Positions 31,654 through 39,950 of a stretch of DNA of 40,793 nt are shown piece by piece. Position numbers and translations under genes: made by a program. The notes under the pieces were generated by a model. The model had not been told where the DNA came from. It did no database searches and was given only the letters and a program-made list of their open reading frames with translations. The DNA comes from Micromonospora sp. KC213 (GTDB lineage Bacteria > Actinomycetota > Actinomycetes > Mycobacteriales > Micromonosporaceae). The stretch is taken from NCBI RefSeq assembly GCF_004348325.1, contig NZ_SMKF01000032.1, positions 1 through 40,793 on the forward strand, given 5' to 3'. The first letter of the stretch is position 1. The number at the start of each line of letters is the position of its first letter.

Positions 31654-32700
31654 CTACCGCCCGCGCGGCGGTGCGGTCGACTCACGGATCACCAGGCGGG
31701 GCGCCTCCGGCGTCACCGCGGGCGGGACGACACCGGTCAGCTCGGTGGCGAGCGCCGCCAGGCAGGCCCGGCCCAGACCCGCGAAATCCATCCGCACCGT
31801 CGTCAACGCCGGCGTCCAGTAGGCCACCCCGGGAAGGTCGTCGAAGCCGACGATGCTCACGTCCCCCGGCACGTCCCGACCCGCCTCGTACAGCGCCCGG
31901 CGAACGGCGAGCGCGGTGTCGTCGTTGCCGCACAGGATCGCCGTGACGCCCTCGTCCGCTGCCAGTCGCCGGCCGGCCAGGTACGCCGACCGGGGATCCC
32001 AGTCGGCCGACAGGATTGCCGGTACCCGGACACCTGCCTCCTCCAGCGCGCCACGCCATCCCGCCTGGCGCGCGCTCGCGACCGTCTCGGAGGGGATGGC
32101 CACGTGGTGGACCGTACGGTGCCCCAACGACAGCAGGTGCCGCGTGGCGTCGGCCGCGGCCTCCCGCTCGTCCAGGAAGATCATGGTGCGCTCGCTGCCC
32201 GGCACCCCACCGGCCTCCGTCGCCGCGACCGCCGGCACGTCCGGCGGCAACGCCCGTAGGACGTTGGCACCGGCCGGATCGAAGGCGACCACGATGACGC
32301 TGCCCGCACTGGGGTCGCTGACGTACTCGACGGCGTGGCGCACGTCGACGTCCTGGTCCGACTCCACCACCCGGACACCGACGGCCAGACCAGCCAGCCG
32401 GGCGGACTCCTCGATGCCCTGCAACGTGCTGGCGTACCCGTACAGCATGGTGTTCGCGGTCACCACGGTCACCGCGTTCGCCCGCCCCAGGCCGAGCGCC
32501 TGGGCGGCCCGGTTCGGCCGGTACTGCAACCGGTCGATGGCATCGAGCACCAGCCGGCGGGTGTCCGGGCGCACCTTGGGGGAATCGTTGAGCACCCGCG
32601 ACACCGTCTGGTAGGAAACCCCCGCCGCGGCCGCCACGTCACGGATACTCGGAACGGCATCCCGCCGCTGCCGGGCCGGCCTGCCGGAAGACGGTCGCAT
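31654..32700 (-). CDS. LacI-family transcriptional regulator
   Basis: A repressor of 348 residues from ATG 32700. The helix-turn-helix is SIRDVAAAAGVSYQTVSRVLNDS (18-40), with hinge YRPNRAAQALGLGR. The sugar-binding core has ATEAGGVPGSERTMIFLDEREAAADATRHLLSLGHRTVHHVAIP and the closing TAILCGNDDTALAVRRALYEAG and VSIVGFDDLPGVAYWTPALTTVRMDFAGLG. Alternative starts exist upstream (TTG 32745, GTG 32724), none with a good ribosome-binding site. It lies in the same direction as, and just upstream of, the GH36/ABC/GH operon and is its probable repressor through the palindrome at 31594-31607. Confidence 0.92.
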   Translation of the reverse strand: MRPSSGRPARQRRDAVPSIRDVAAAAGVSYQTVSRVLNDSPKVRPDTRRLVLDAIDRLQYRPNRAAQALGLGRANAVTVVTANTMLYGYASTLQGIEESARLAGLAVGVRVVESDQDVDVRHAVEYVSDPSAGSVIVVAFDPAGANVLRALPPDVPAVAATEAGGVPGSERTMIFLDEREAAADATRHLLSLGHRTVHHVAIPSETVASARQAGWRGALEEAGVRVPAILSADWDPRSAYLAGRRLAADEGVTAILCGNDDTALAVRRALYEAGRDVPGDVSIVGFDDLPGVAYWTPALTTVRMDFAGLGRACLAALATELTGVVPPAVTPEAPRLVIRESTAPPRGR

Positions 32701-32801
32701 CACGACACCAGCATGATCGGTCACCCTGCGCCGGGTCAAAGACAACCGACATTCCCGCCCTTTCCGCCACGCGCGCCGCGCCCGACCAAGGAGCTGCCAC
32801 C

Positions 32802-33359
32802 GTGACCGCCGACCACCCGCGCCGATCAGCTCTGGACGACCTGCGGGCCAAGCGGGACATCCGGCCCGCCCTGCGGTACTTCGACTCCCTCGCGCCGGTG
32901 ACCGTGCGCGAGATGCTGGGCCGGTGGCGCGGGATCGGGCTGGCGACCCGCCACCCGATGGACGGGCTGCTGGAGCGCTCCGGCTGGTACGGCAAACGGT
33001 TCGAGACCTCCGAGGCCGCTCACCCGCTGCTGTTCGGCACGGCCGGCGGGAATGTGGTGAGCCTCGACCCCGCGTTGATCCCGCTGGGTTCGCTGCTGCG
33101 CTTCCCGCGACTGGCCCACCTGCCCGTCGCGGCGCAGGCGTTCCGGCTGGTACGGCCGCTGCTGACCACGACGAGACCGACAGCTCGGCTGCGGATGACC
33201 GAGTACCGCGGCGTGGTGACCGCCACCATGTGCTACGACACGCTCCCCGTCCACGACGTCTTCCGGAGGATCGACGACGACACCGTCCTGGGCGCGATGG
33301 ACACGCGCGGCTCCCCCCACCCGTTCATGTTCGTCCTCACCCGTGACGAGGCGCGGTGA
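32802..33359 (+). CDS. GXWXG and DUF4334 domain protein
   Basis: A 185-residue protein with an N-terminal GXWXG motif domain (VREMLGRWRGIGLATRHPMDGLLERSGWYGKRF) and a C-terminal DUF4334 domain (LRMTEYRGVVTATMCYDTLPVHDVFRRIDDDTVLGAMDTRG). The pair occurs widely in actinobacteria; its function is unknown, possibly small-ligand binding in a lipocalin-like barrel. GTG 32802 is preceded by AAGGAG. It is divergent from a LacI gene and convergent with the acyl-CoA synthetase gene, 27 bp away. Confidence 0.88.
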   Translation: MTADHPRRSALDDLRAKRDIRPALRYFDSLAPVTVREMLGRWRGIGLATRHPMDGLLERSGWYGKRFETSEAAHPLLFGTAGGNVVSLDPALIPLGSLLRFPRLAHLPVAAQAFRLVRPLLTTTRPTARLRMTEYRGVVTATMCYDTLPVHDVFRRIDDDTVLGAMDTRGSPHPFMFVLTRDEAR

Positions 33360-33386
33360 GGGGCACCGGCAGCAGCCGGGACGGCG

Positions 33387-35216
33387 TCAGTGGCCCTGGT
33401 AGAGGGTGTCGACGTCGGCGGCGTACCGCTCGATGACGACGTCGCGCTTGATCTTGAGAGTGGGGGTGAGTTCCCCGGCTTCCTCGGTGAAGTCCTCGGG
33501 CAGGATGCGGAACGTCTTGATCTGCTCCGCGTGGGACACCGTCTCGTTGGCCCGGTCGATCGCGACCTGCACCGCCTGGCGCAGCTGCGGATCGTCCCGC
33601 ACCTGCGCCACCGAGACGTCCGGGCGGCGGCGCGCGGCACGCCAGCGGCGAAATGCCTGCGGGTCGATGGTGACCAGCGCGGCCGGGTAGGGCCGACCGT
33701 CCCCCACGACCAGGCACTGGCTGACCAGCGGATGGGCCCGCACGGCCTCCTCCAGCGGGCCGGGTACGAGATTCTGGCCCGCCGCGGTGACGATGATCTC
33801 CTTCTTGCGGCCGGTGATGCGCAGCCAGCCGTCGTCCCAGCTGCCCAGGTCGCCGGTGTGGAGCCAGCCGTCGGCGGTGAACGTCGCCCGGGTGGCGTCC
33901 GGGTTGTTCCAGTAGCCGGGGAAGACGACGTCGCCCCGGGCGAGGATCTCCCCGTCGTCGGCGATGCGCAGCTGCACGCCGGGCAGGGGTCGGCCCACGG
34001 TGCCGATCCGTTGGACCGACGGCGTGTTCACCGTCAGCGCCGGTGACGTCTCCGTCAGGCCGTACCCCTCCAACACGGTGACCCCGGCACCCCGGAAGAA
34101 GTGCCCCAGCCGCTCGCCGAGCGGCGCGCCGCCGACGATGGCCGTCCGGCACCGTCCGCCCAACGCCGCCCGGATCTTCCGGTACGCCAGCAGATCGCAC
34201 ACGGCGTGGGCCAGCCGCAGCGGCAGGCCGGGGCCCCGGACGGTGTCACGGGCGCGGCTGTGGGACACCGCCACCCGGGCGGCCAGCGTGAACAACCAAC
34301 CCCGGTGCGCGTCGGCCGCCTTGTCGCGCGCCCGGTTGTACATCTTCTCGAAGACCCGGGGCACCGCGAGGATGAACGTCGGGCGGTGGGTGCGCAGCTG
34401 GTCGAGGACGCCGGTGACGTCGGCGCTGTGCAGCAAGGTGGCGCGGGTCTGCACCATGCCCACCTGGATCAGCCGGGCGAACGCGTGCGCGAGCGGCAGG
34501 AACAGCACCGTCGACGCCCCCGGGTGCAGGATCGGCGACAGCACGTCGACGGCGGCGGTGACGTCGCAGTGGATGTTGCGGTGGGTCAGCACGCATCCCT
34601 TGGGTCGGCCCGTCGTGCCGCTGGTGTAGACGATCGTCGCCATGTCGCCGCCGGTCACCCGGGCGCGGCGGGCCGCCACCCGCGCGTCGTCCACCGTCCG
34701 GCCCTGCCCGGCGAGGGCGATCAGGTCGCCGGCGTCGATCTGCCAGACCTCCCGCAGCGCCGGCAGGTCCGGCCGCAGGCCGGCGAGCATCTCGGCGTGG
34801 CCGGGCTGCTCGACCACGCAGCCCGTCGCGCCGCAGTCCGCCAGGATCCAGCCGACCTGCTCCGCACTGGCGGTGTCGTAGATCGGCACGGTCACCGCGC
34901 CGATCGCCCACAGCGCATAGTCGACCAGGGTCCACTCGTAGCGGGTCCGGCTGAGCAGGGCGACCCGGTCACCGTGTGCCACCCCCGCGGCGAGAAAGCC
35001 CCGGGCCAGGACCAGCACGTCGTCCCGGAACTGCTCGCACGTCACCGGCAGCGCGGTGCCCTGGACCGGCCGCCGGGCGGGCCAGGCCCGGGACACCGGC
35101 GCCGGGCGGATGAACTGCACCGCGCCGGGATCCTCCCGTGCGTTGATCCACACCTGTTCGGCCAGGCCCGGTGTCCCGGCACCGACGGGCGTGCTCGCCG
35201 CCGCCACGTCCTGCAT
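33387..35216 (-). CDS. Long-chain fatty acid-CoA ligase (FadD15-like)
   Basis: A 609-residue acyl-CoA synthetase of the AMP-forming superfamily, which activates fatty acids to acyl-AMP and then acyl-CoA. The ATP loop YTSGTTGRPKG is at about 197-207, then PLAHAFARLIQ, GYGLTETSPA, the TGDLGSWDDGWLRITGRKKEIIVTAAGQNL hinge block, and the catalytic Lys in TPTLKIKRD near the C-terminus. Length and motifs match actinobacterial FadD15-type proteins. Two ATGs (35222 and 35216) are possible; GAGGGGG directly precedes the first, so I prefer 35216 with proper spacing. A perfect 29-bp palindrome lies 55 bp upstream. Confidence 0.93.
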   Translation of the reverse strand: MQDVAAASTPVGAGTPGLAEQVWINAREDPGAVQFIRPAPVSRAWPARRPVQGTALPVTCEQFRDDVLVLARGFLAAGVAHGDRVALLSRTRYEWTLVDYALWAIGAVTVPIYDTASAEQVGWILADCGATGCVVEQPGHAEMLAGLRPDLPALREVWQIDAGDLIALAGQGRTVDDARVAARRARVTGGDMATIVYTSGTTGRPKGCVLTHRNIHCDVTAAVDVLSPILHPGASTVLFLPLAHAFARLIQVGMVQTRATLLHSADVTGVLDQLRTHRPTFILAVPRVFEKMYNRARDKAADAHRGWLFTLAARVAVSHSRARDTVRGPGLPLRLAHAVCDLLAYRKIRAALGGRCRTAIVGGAPLGERLGHFFRGAGVTVLEGYGLTETSPALTVNTPSVQRIGTVGRPLPGVQLRIADDGEILARGDVVFPGYWNNPDATRATFTADGWLHTGDLGSWDDGWLRITGRKKEIIVTAAGQNLVPGPLEEAVRAHPLVSQCLVVGDGRPYPAALVTIDPQAFRRWRAARRRPDVSVAQVRDDPQLRQAVQVAIDRANETVSHAEQIKTFRILPEDFTEEAGELTPTLKIKRDVVIERYAADVDTLYQGH

Positions 35217-35270
35217 GGTCATCCCCCTCGCCGCCCCGGGCGCAGGCCGGACCGCCCTACGGGTCTGCCA

Positions 35271-35299
35271 CCATCGTGGCGACCCGGTCGCCACGATGG
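35271..35299. promoter_or_regulatory. 29-bp perfect palindrome upstream of acyl-CoA ligase
   Basis: CCATCGTGGCGACC and its exact complement flank a single central C. It lies 55 bp upstream of the ligase start. It may be an operator for a TetR-type fatty-acid regulator or a stable leader hairpin. No such regulator is encoded next to it. Confidence 0.72.
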
Positions 35300-35357
35300 C
35301 CGCAAAATGGCGAAAGTGCTCCTGAAGCGGGCCGACAACGGGTAGCGACCGGACGCC

Positions 35358-35383
35358 CACCCGGCCGGTGGGCCGGCCGGGTG
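35358..35383 (-). terminator. Terminator after epoxide hydrolase gene
   Basis: A perfect 11-bp stem (CACCCGGCCGG) with loop TGGG lies 17 bp past the epoxide hydrolase stop. It would also stop read-through into the ligase gene. No U-tract. Confidence 0.7.
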
Positions 35384-35399
35384 CGGGTGCGGGTCGGGC

Positions 35400-36563
35400 T
35401 CAGCGCAGCGTCCGGAAGAACGCGCGCAGGTCGTCGACGAAGAGGCCGGGCTGTTCCATGGCGAAGAAGTGCCCGCCCCGGTCGTACTCGGTCCAGTGCA
35501 CGACGTGGTGGTCTCGTTCGGCGAGGCGACGGACGGTGAAGTCGCGGGCCGTCGCGACCAGGACGCCGGTGGGTACGCCCCGACCGGCCGCCTCCCGTCC
35601 GTCCGCCGCGTCGCCCCAGGAGGCGGCGGTGATGTCCTCGTAGTAGACCTGGGCGGCGGAGCCGCCCGTGCCGGTCAGCCAGTAGAGGGTGACGTTGGTG
35701 AGCAGGCGGTCGACGGCGTCGTCGGGCAGCCCGTCTGCGGCATGGTCGGTGAGCCGCTGGAAGTGCTCCACGATCCAGGCGAGCTGGGCGACCGGCGAAT
35801 CGTGCAGCCCGTACGCCAGGGTGTGCGGGGACTTCGCCTGGATCTGCAGGTATCCGTCGTTGTAGTGGGCCATGCTCTCCAGCCGAGACTGCTCGACCTC
35901 GGTGAGCCCGTCCAGTTCCCCCTCGGCGCCGGTGGGGAAGGTGAACAGCGCGTTGACGTGCACGCCGATGACCCGGTCCGGGGCCAGCCGGCCGAGCGCC
36001 GGGGCGACCCAGGATCCGGTGTCGCCGCCCTGCACCCCGTAACGGTCGTACCCGAGCCGGGCCATCAGCTGCCCGAGCGCCCCGGCCATCCGCTGGGTGC
36101 CCCAGCCGGGTCCGGCCAGGGGGGCGGAGAACCCGAACCCGGGCAGCGACGGCACCACCAGGTGGAACGCGTCGTCGGGGTCGCCGCCGTGGGCCCGCGG
36201 GTCGGTCAGCGGGCCGAGGGTGTCGAGGAACTCGACGAACGAGCCCGGCCAGCCGTGCAGCAGCAGCAATGGCGTCGCGTCCGGCTCGGGTGAGCGGACG
36301 TGCAGGAAGTGCAGGCGTTGGCCGTCGATGTCGGTGACGTACTGCGAAAGGTCGTTGAGCGCGGCCTCGTGCTTGCGCCAGTCGTACCCGGTCCGCCAGT
36401 AACCGGCCAGCTCCCTCAGGTAGGGCACGGGGACGCCGCGCTGCCAGCCGACGTCGGGCAACTCGGGCCAGCGGGTGGCGGCCAGCCGCGCCGCCAGGTC
36501 GTCCAGGTCGGCCTGCGGGATCGCGATACGGAAGGGGCGGATGTCGTGGGATGTGGTCGTCAC
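35400..36563 (-). CDS. Epoxide hydrolase (alpha/beta hydrolase, EHN domain)
   Basis: A 387-residue epoxide hydrolase of the microsomal type. The N-terminal EHN domain (about 8-110) contains [26 protein letters not shown]. The oxyanion motif HGWPGS is at 103-108, the nucleophile Asp181 is in QGGDTGSWV, and the catalytic His365 is in [11 protein letters not shown]. The cap domain between supplies substrate tyrosines (e.g. [13 protein letters not shown] and [21 protein letters not shown]). It would add water to epoxides; the substrate is unknown. It is divergent from a WYL regulator. Confidence 0.94.
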   Translation of the reverse strand: MTTTSHDIRPFRIAIPQADLDDLAARLAATRWPELPDVGWQRGVPVPYLRELAGYWRTGYDWRKHEAALNDLSQYVTDIDGQRLHFLHVRSPEPDATPLLLLHGWPGSFVEFLDTLGPLTDPRAHGGDPDDAFHLVVPSLPGFGFSAPLAGPGWGTQRMAGALGQLMARLGYDRYGVQGGDTGSWVAPALGRLAPDRVIGVHVNALFTFPTGAEGELDGLTEVEQSRLESMAHYNDGYLQIQAKSPHTLAYGLHDSPVAQLAWIVEHFQRLTDHAADGLPDDAVDRLLTNVTLYWLTGTGGSAAQVYYEDITAASWGDAADGREAAGRGVPTGVLVATARDFTVRRLAERDHHVVHWTEYDRGGHFFAMEQPGLFVDDLRAFFRTLR

Positions 36564-36579
36564 GGCAAGCGACGTTAGG

Positions 36580-36612
36580 AGCCGGTCAGGTCAGGATCGG
36601 TCCCAACCGGCT
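36580..36612. promoter_or_regulatory. Weak inverted repeat in epoxide hydrolase/WYL promoter gap
   Basis: AGCCGGT and ACCGGCT are 7-bp arms 19 bp apart inside the 64-bp divergent gap. Size and place would suit the dimeric WYL regulator, but the arms are GC-rich and such matches can arise by chance here. Confidence 0.35.
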
Positions 36613-36627
36613 GGCATCCTCACCGTC

Positions 36628-37617
36628 ATGGTGAGGTCCTCGGCACGGCTGCTCCAGCTGCTGTCCCTGTTGCAGTCCCACCGGCACCGCTCCGGCGCGG
36701 AACTGGCCGACCGGCTCGGCGTCACCGTGCGCACGGTGCGCCGGGACGTCGAGCGGCTCCGGCAGCTCGGCTACCCGGTGCAGGCCAGCCCGGGCCACAC
36801 CGGCTACCGGCTCGGCGCCGGCGCGGTCCTGCCGCCGCTGCTGCTCGACGACGACGAGGCGGTCGCGATGGCGATCGGATTGCGGACCGCCGCCGCCAGC
36901 GGGGTGACCGGCATCGACGAGACCGCCGCGGCGGCGCTGTCCAAGCTGGAGGGCGTCCTGCCGGCCCGGCTGCGCCAGCGGGTGACGGTGGTGCAGCACG
37001 CGACCGTCCGCGCCGGGCATCCGGGACCGACCGTCGGGCCGGACGTCCTGGCCACCATCTCCGCCGCCTGCTACCGGCGGGAGCGGCTGCGGTTCGACTA
37101 CACCGACCACCACGGTGGCCGGTCGATGCGGCTGGTCGAGCCGCACACCCTGGTCAGCTTCGCGCGCCACTGGTACCTGTTGGCCTGGGACACCGCCCGC
37201 GACGACTGGCGGTGTTTCCGAGTCGACCGGCTGCGTCCCTGGACCCCGACCGGCCCCCGGTTCGTCCGCCGGGAACCACCCGGCGGGGACGCGGTGGCGT
37301 ACCTGACGCGGCAGCTGTCCGTCGGGCCCTGGCCGGTACGAACGAGCGTGACCATGCACGAGCCGGCCGCCGTGGTGGCCGAGCGGGTCTGGCCCGGGAT
37401 GGGCACGGTGGAGGCGGTGGACGCCGCCCGTTGCCTGCTGCACCTCGGCGCCGAGACGGCCACGGACCTGGCGTGGATGGTGGCGGTGATCGGCGTCGAC
37501 TTCACTGTCACCGGGCCGCCCGAACTGGTCGACGCCGTACGCGCGCTCGGTGACCGGTGCCGGCGGGCGTGCCACGGCCCGAGCCGTGACGGCGAACCTG
37601 TCGGGAGGGCCGGTTAG
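36628..37617 (+). CDS. HTH/WYL-domain transcriptional regulator (YafY family)
   Basis: A 329-residue regulator. An N-terminal DeoR-type winged helix (SSARLLQLLSLLQSHRHRSGAELADRLGVTVRTVRRDVERLRQLGYPV) is followed by a linker helix block and the WYL ligand-sensing domain (LRFDYTDHHGGRSMRLVEPHTLVSFARHWYLLAWDTARDDWRCFRVDRL). A WCX-type C-terminal domain (TMHEPAAVVAERVWPGMG) completes it. ATG 36628 lies at the start of the fold and may be leaderless. Divergent arrangement suggests control of the epoxide hydrolase. Confidence 0.92.
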   Translation: MVRSSARLLQLLSLLQSHRHRSGAELADRLGVTVRTVRRDVERLRQLGYPVQASPGHTGYRLGAGAVLPPLLLDDDEAVAMAIGLRTAAASGVTGIDETAAAALSKLEGVLPARLRQRVTVVQHATVRAGHPGPTVGPDVLATISAACYRRERLRFDYTDHHGGRSMRLVEPHTLVSFARHWYLLAWDTARDDWRCFRVDRLRPWTPTGPRFVRREPPGGDAVAYLTRQLSVGPWPVRTSVTMHEPAAVVAERVWPGMGTVEAVDAARCLLHLGAETATDLAWMVAVIGVDFTVTGPPELVDAVRALGDRCRRACHGPSRDGEPVGRAG

Positions 37618-37627
37618 TGTGCTGTGC

Positions 37628-38053
37628 ATGAGCAGTCCTGCCGATGTCGCACCCGAGCTTCTCGACCGGCTGCGGCTGGTCTGCCTGCGGCTGCCGGAGA
37701 CGTACGAGGAGCCGGCCTGGGTGGGGGTCCGGTGGCGCATCCGCAAGCGGACCTTCGCCCACGTGCTCACCGTCGACGCCGACCACCAGGCTGCCCGGCA
37801 CCGGGCAGCCCCGCCCGACCAACCGGTCGCCGTTCTGATCCTGCGGGCGCCGGTGGTCGAGGCGCACGCCCTGGTCGCCGGCGGCCCACCGTTCTACCGG
37901 CCCGGCTGGGGCGACGACGTGCTGGGCATGGTCCTCGACGAGGACACCGACTGGGGCGAGGTCGCGGAGCTGCTGACCGAGAGCTACTGCCTCCTGGCGC
38001 CGAGAAAGCTGACCGACCGGGTGGCGCCGGTGGCAGACCGCGCGGGCTCATGA
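37628..38053 (+). CDS. MmcQ/YjbR family protein
   Basis: A 141-residue protein of the MmcQ/YjbR family (CyaY-like fold): ELLDRLRLVCLRLPETYEEPAWVGVRWRIRKRTFAHVLTVD at the start and PGWGDDVLGMVLDEDTDWGEVAELLTESYCLLAPRKL at the end are characteristic. Members have been proposed to bind DNA, but the role is not settled. It follows the WYL gene by 10 bp, and its stop overlaps the next start as ATGA, so it is coupled to the LysE-family gene. Confidence 0.9.
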   Translation: MSSPADVAPELLDRLRLVCLRLPETYEEPAWVGVRWRIRKRTFAHVLTVDADHQAARHRAAPPDQPVAVLILRAPVVEAHALVAGGPPFYRPGWGDDVLGMVLDEDTDWGEVAELLTESYCLLAPRKLTDRVAPVADRAGS

Positions 38054-38679
38054 CACTGACCGTCGGCCAGGTGCTCGGGTTCGCCGCCGTGATGGCGGTG
38101 GGCGCGCTCTCCCCCGGGCCGGACTTCGCCATCGTCGTACGCCACTCGGTGTCCGGGCGGGCCCACGGGATGGCGACGGCGACCGGGATCGCGGCGGGCG
38201 TGTTCGTCTGGGCGGTCACCGCCGCGACCGGGCTGGCGGCGCTGCTGGCGGCCTCCACGGTCGCCTTCACGGTCGTCAAGGCTGCCGGCGCCGCCTACCT
38301 CGCCTGGCTCGGCGTGCGGGCGATCGTCGCCGCCAGCCGCGACGCCGGCTCGCTGCGGGTGGCCGGTGGGCGAGGCGACCTGTCGCTGCTCGCGGCGTTC
38401 CGCCAGGGGCTGCTCTGCAACGTGTTCAACCCGAAGGCGGCGGTCTTCTTCGTCGCGTTGATGCCGCAGTTCCTGCACGCCGACGCCGCACCGGCCGCCG
38501 CGGTGCTGCTGGCGTTGGTCGCCGCGACGGTGGCCCTGCTGTGGTTCTTCACCGTGGCCAACCTGGTGGCGGCGATGCGGCGGCTGCTCGACCGGCCACC
38601 GGTACGCCGGGCGATCGACGCGGTCACCGGTGTCGCGCTCATCGGGCTCGGCATCCGGCTCGTCGCGACCCGCAACTGA
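38050..38679 (+). CDS. LysE/RhtB family amino-acid exporter
   Basis: A 209-residue membrane protein with about six helices. The family signature is GALSPGPDFAIVVRHSVSGRAHGMATATGIAAGVFVW near the N-terminus, and LLCNVFNPKAAVFFVALMPQF in the middle is the second conserved block. Family members export amino acids or small analogues. The ATG at 38050 overlaps the stop of the MmcQ gene, so the pair is translated together. A substrate cannot be named. Confidence 0.93.
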   Translation: MTLTVGQVLGFAAVMAVGALSPGPDFAIVVRHSVSGRAHGMATATGIAAGVFVWAVTAATGLAALLAASTVAFTVVKAAGAAYLAWLGVRAIVAASRDAGSLRVAGGRGDLSLLAAFRQGLLCNVFNPKAAVFFVALMPQFLHADAAPAAAVLLALVAATVALLWFFTVANLVAAMRRLLDRPPVRRAIDAVTGVALIGLGIRLVATRN

Positions 38680-38777
38680 CCGCGCTGTCGGGACGACTCC
38701 GAGGTGGGCCACCGCAGGAGATGGCAACTGCGTTCGCGACGGATGGGTCGTACCCGGTGCGGGCGGGCCGGCTGCTC

Positions 38778-38783
38778 TAACCT
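38778..38783 (+). promoter_or_regulatory. Possible -10 element for the riboswitch transcript
   Basis: TAACCT resembles an actinobacterial -10 box and lies 8 bp before the 5' strand of the riboswitch P1. A clear -35 is not seen. Confidence 0.45.
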
Positions 38784-38791
38784 GGTCAGTG

Positions 38792-38886
38792 CGAGGGGAG
38801 CACTCCCCACGAACCACCCCGGTCGCTCCGGCACAGCGCAGGGCGCCTCGGGTGGTCGCCCGTGAAACGGGGTGAAGGAGACCTCG
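38792..38886 (+). ncRNA. yybP-ykoY (Mn2+) riboswitch
   Basis: The leader of the TerC-family gene has the family layout. P1 pairs CGAGG (38792-38796) with CCTCG (38882-38886). The 5' strand runs into the conserved GGGGAG, and the 3' strand is preceded by GGAGACC. Inside, a long arm pairs ACCACCC (38813-38819) with GGGTGGT (38850-38856), and a small hairpin CCCG-TGAAA-CGGG (38859-38871) follows. yybP-ykoY elements sense manganese and often precede TerC/Alx or MntP genes, which agrees with the downstream gene. Recognition is by eye; a covariance-model search has not been run. Confidence 0.75.
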
Positions 38887-38907
38887 AACAGGACACGGTG
38901 TTCGAGG
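38882..38907 (+). promoter_or_regulatory. RBS-sequestering hairpin (riboswitch expression platform)
   Basis: CCTCGAACA (38882-38890) can pair perfectly with TGTTCGAGG (38899-38907) around an 8-nt loop. The first strand includes the 3' half of riboswitch P1, so the two helices exclude each other. The second strand contains the start of the GAGGAGGAG ribosome-binding site (38904-38912) of the TerC gene. With manganese P1 would form and free the site. Confidence 0.72.
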
Positions 38908-38914
38908 AGGAGTC

Positions 38915-39931
38915 GTGCCTGATCAGTCCTATGCCGCCGCCGGCCTGGAGTCGCTGGGTACACCATCGCTCTGGGCGGTGACGATCGCCGGTGTGATCGC
39001 CCTGCTGGTGTTCGACTTCGTGATCACCCGCCGCCCGCACGAGGTGTCGCTGAAGGAGGCGCTGGGCTGGTCGGCCTTCTACATCGCGCTGCCGCTGGCC
39101 TTCGGCGCCTGGATCTGGTCCGAGTTCGGCTCGGACCGAGGCTTCGACTACCTCACCGGCTACCTGGTCGAGAAGTCGCTGTCGGTTGACAACCTTTTCG
39201 TCTTCATGCTGCTGCTGGCCGCCTTCGCGGTGCCGAGCCCACTCGCCCAGCGGGTGCTGCTGTTCGGCATCACCGGCGCGCTGGTGCTGCGGGGAGTCCT
39301 CATCGCCCTGGGCCACGCGGCGTTGCAGATCCTCGACTTCACATTCCTCATCTTCGCGCTGATCCTGCTGTTCACCGCGGCCAAGCTGCTGCGCGACGCG
39401 CTCTGCGGGCACGACCAGGAGGTCGACATCGATCGGATGCGCTCGGTACGCCTGCTGCGTCGCATCATGCCGGTGGCCAACAGATACCACGGCACGAAGA
39501 TGACCGTACGGGTCGACGGGCGGCGCACGCTCACCCCGCTGGCGCTGGTGGTGGTCGCGGTCCTCGCCACCGACATGGTCTTCGCCATCGACTCGGTACC
39601 GGCCGTGTACGGCATCACCGCGGATCCGTACCTCGTCTTCGCCACCAACGCCTTCGCGCTGCTCGGCCTGCGCGCCCTCTACTTCGTGCTGCACGCGGCG
39701 CTCAGTCGACTGGTCCACCTCACCTACGGCCTGGCCGTCATCCTGGCCTTCATCGGCGTCAAGCTCGCCCTGCACTGGGCGCACGGCATCTGGTCCGGCG
39801 TCCCGGAGATCCCCACCGAGCTCTCCCTCCTGGTCATCATCGCGGTCCTGACCATCGTCACCGTCACCAGCCTGCGCGCGACCCGCAGCGCGGTGCCGGA
39901 CCACAAGGACGTGATCCCCAAACGGCGGTGA
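38915..39931 (+). CDS. TerC/Alx family integral membrane protein
   Basis: A 338-residue protein with about nine membrane helices, of the TerC family. The two hallmark acidic segments are present: EKSLSVDNLFVFMLLLAAF (about 88-106) and ATDMVFAIDSVPAVYGIT (about 222-239), and the FATNAFALLGLRALYF block follows. Alx and related TerC proteins export manganese, sometimes at alkaline pH or to metallate secreted enzymes. The GTG start is fixed by the GAGGAGGAG site 3 nt upstream. A manganese-type riboswitch in its leader supports a manganese-efflux role. Confidence 0.93.
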   Translation: MPDQSYAAAGLESLGTPSLWAVTIAGVIALLVFDFVITRRPHEVSLKEALGWSAFYIALPLAFGAWIWSEFGSDRGFDYLTGYLVEKSLSVDNLFVFMLLLAAFAVPSPLAQRVLLFGITGALVLRGVLIALGHAALQILDFTFLIFALILLFTAAKLLRDALCGHDQEVDIDRMRSVRLLRRIMPVANRYHGTKMTVRVDGRRTLTPLALVVVAVLATDMVFAIDSVPAVYGITADPYLVFATNAFALLGLRALYFVLHAALSRLVHLTYGLAVILAFIGVKLALHWAHGIWSGVPEIPTELSLLVIIAVLTIVTVTSLRATRSAVPDHKDVIPKRR

Positions 39932-39950
39932 TCACCGTCTGTCGCCGGCG

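Noticed and set aside
32701..32745. Earlier TTG/GTG starts for the second LacI
   Set aside because: No good ribosome-binding site precedes them, and the helix-turn-helix lies at normal distance from ATG 32700; they cannot be excluded fully.
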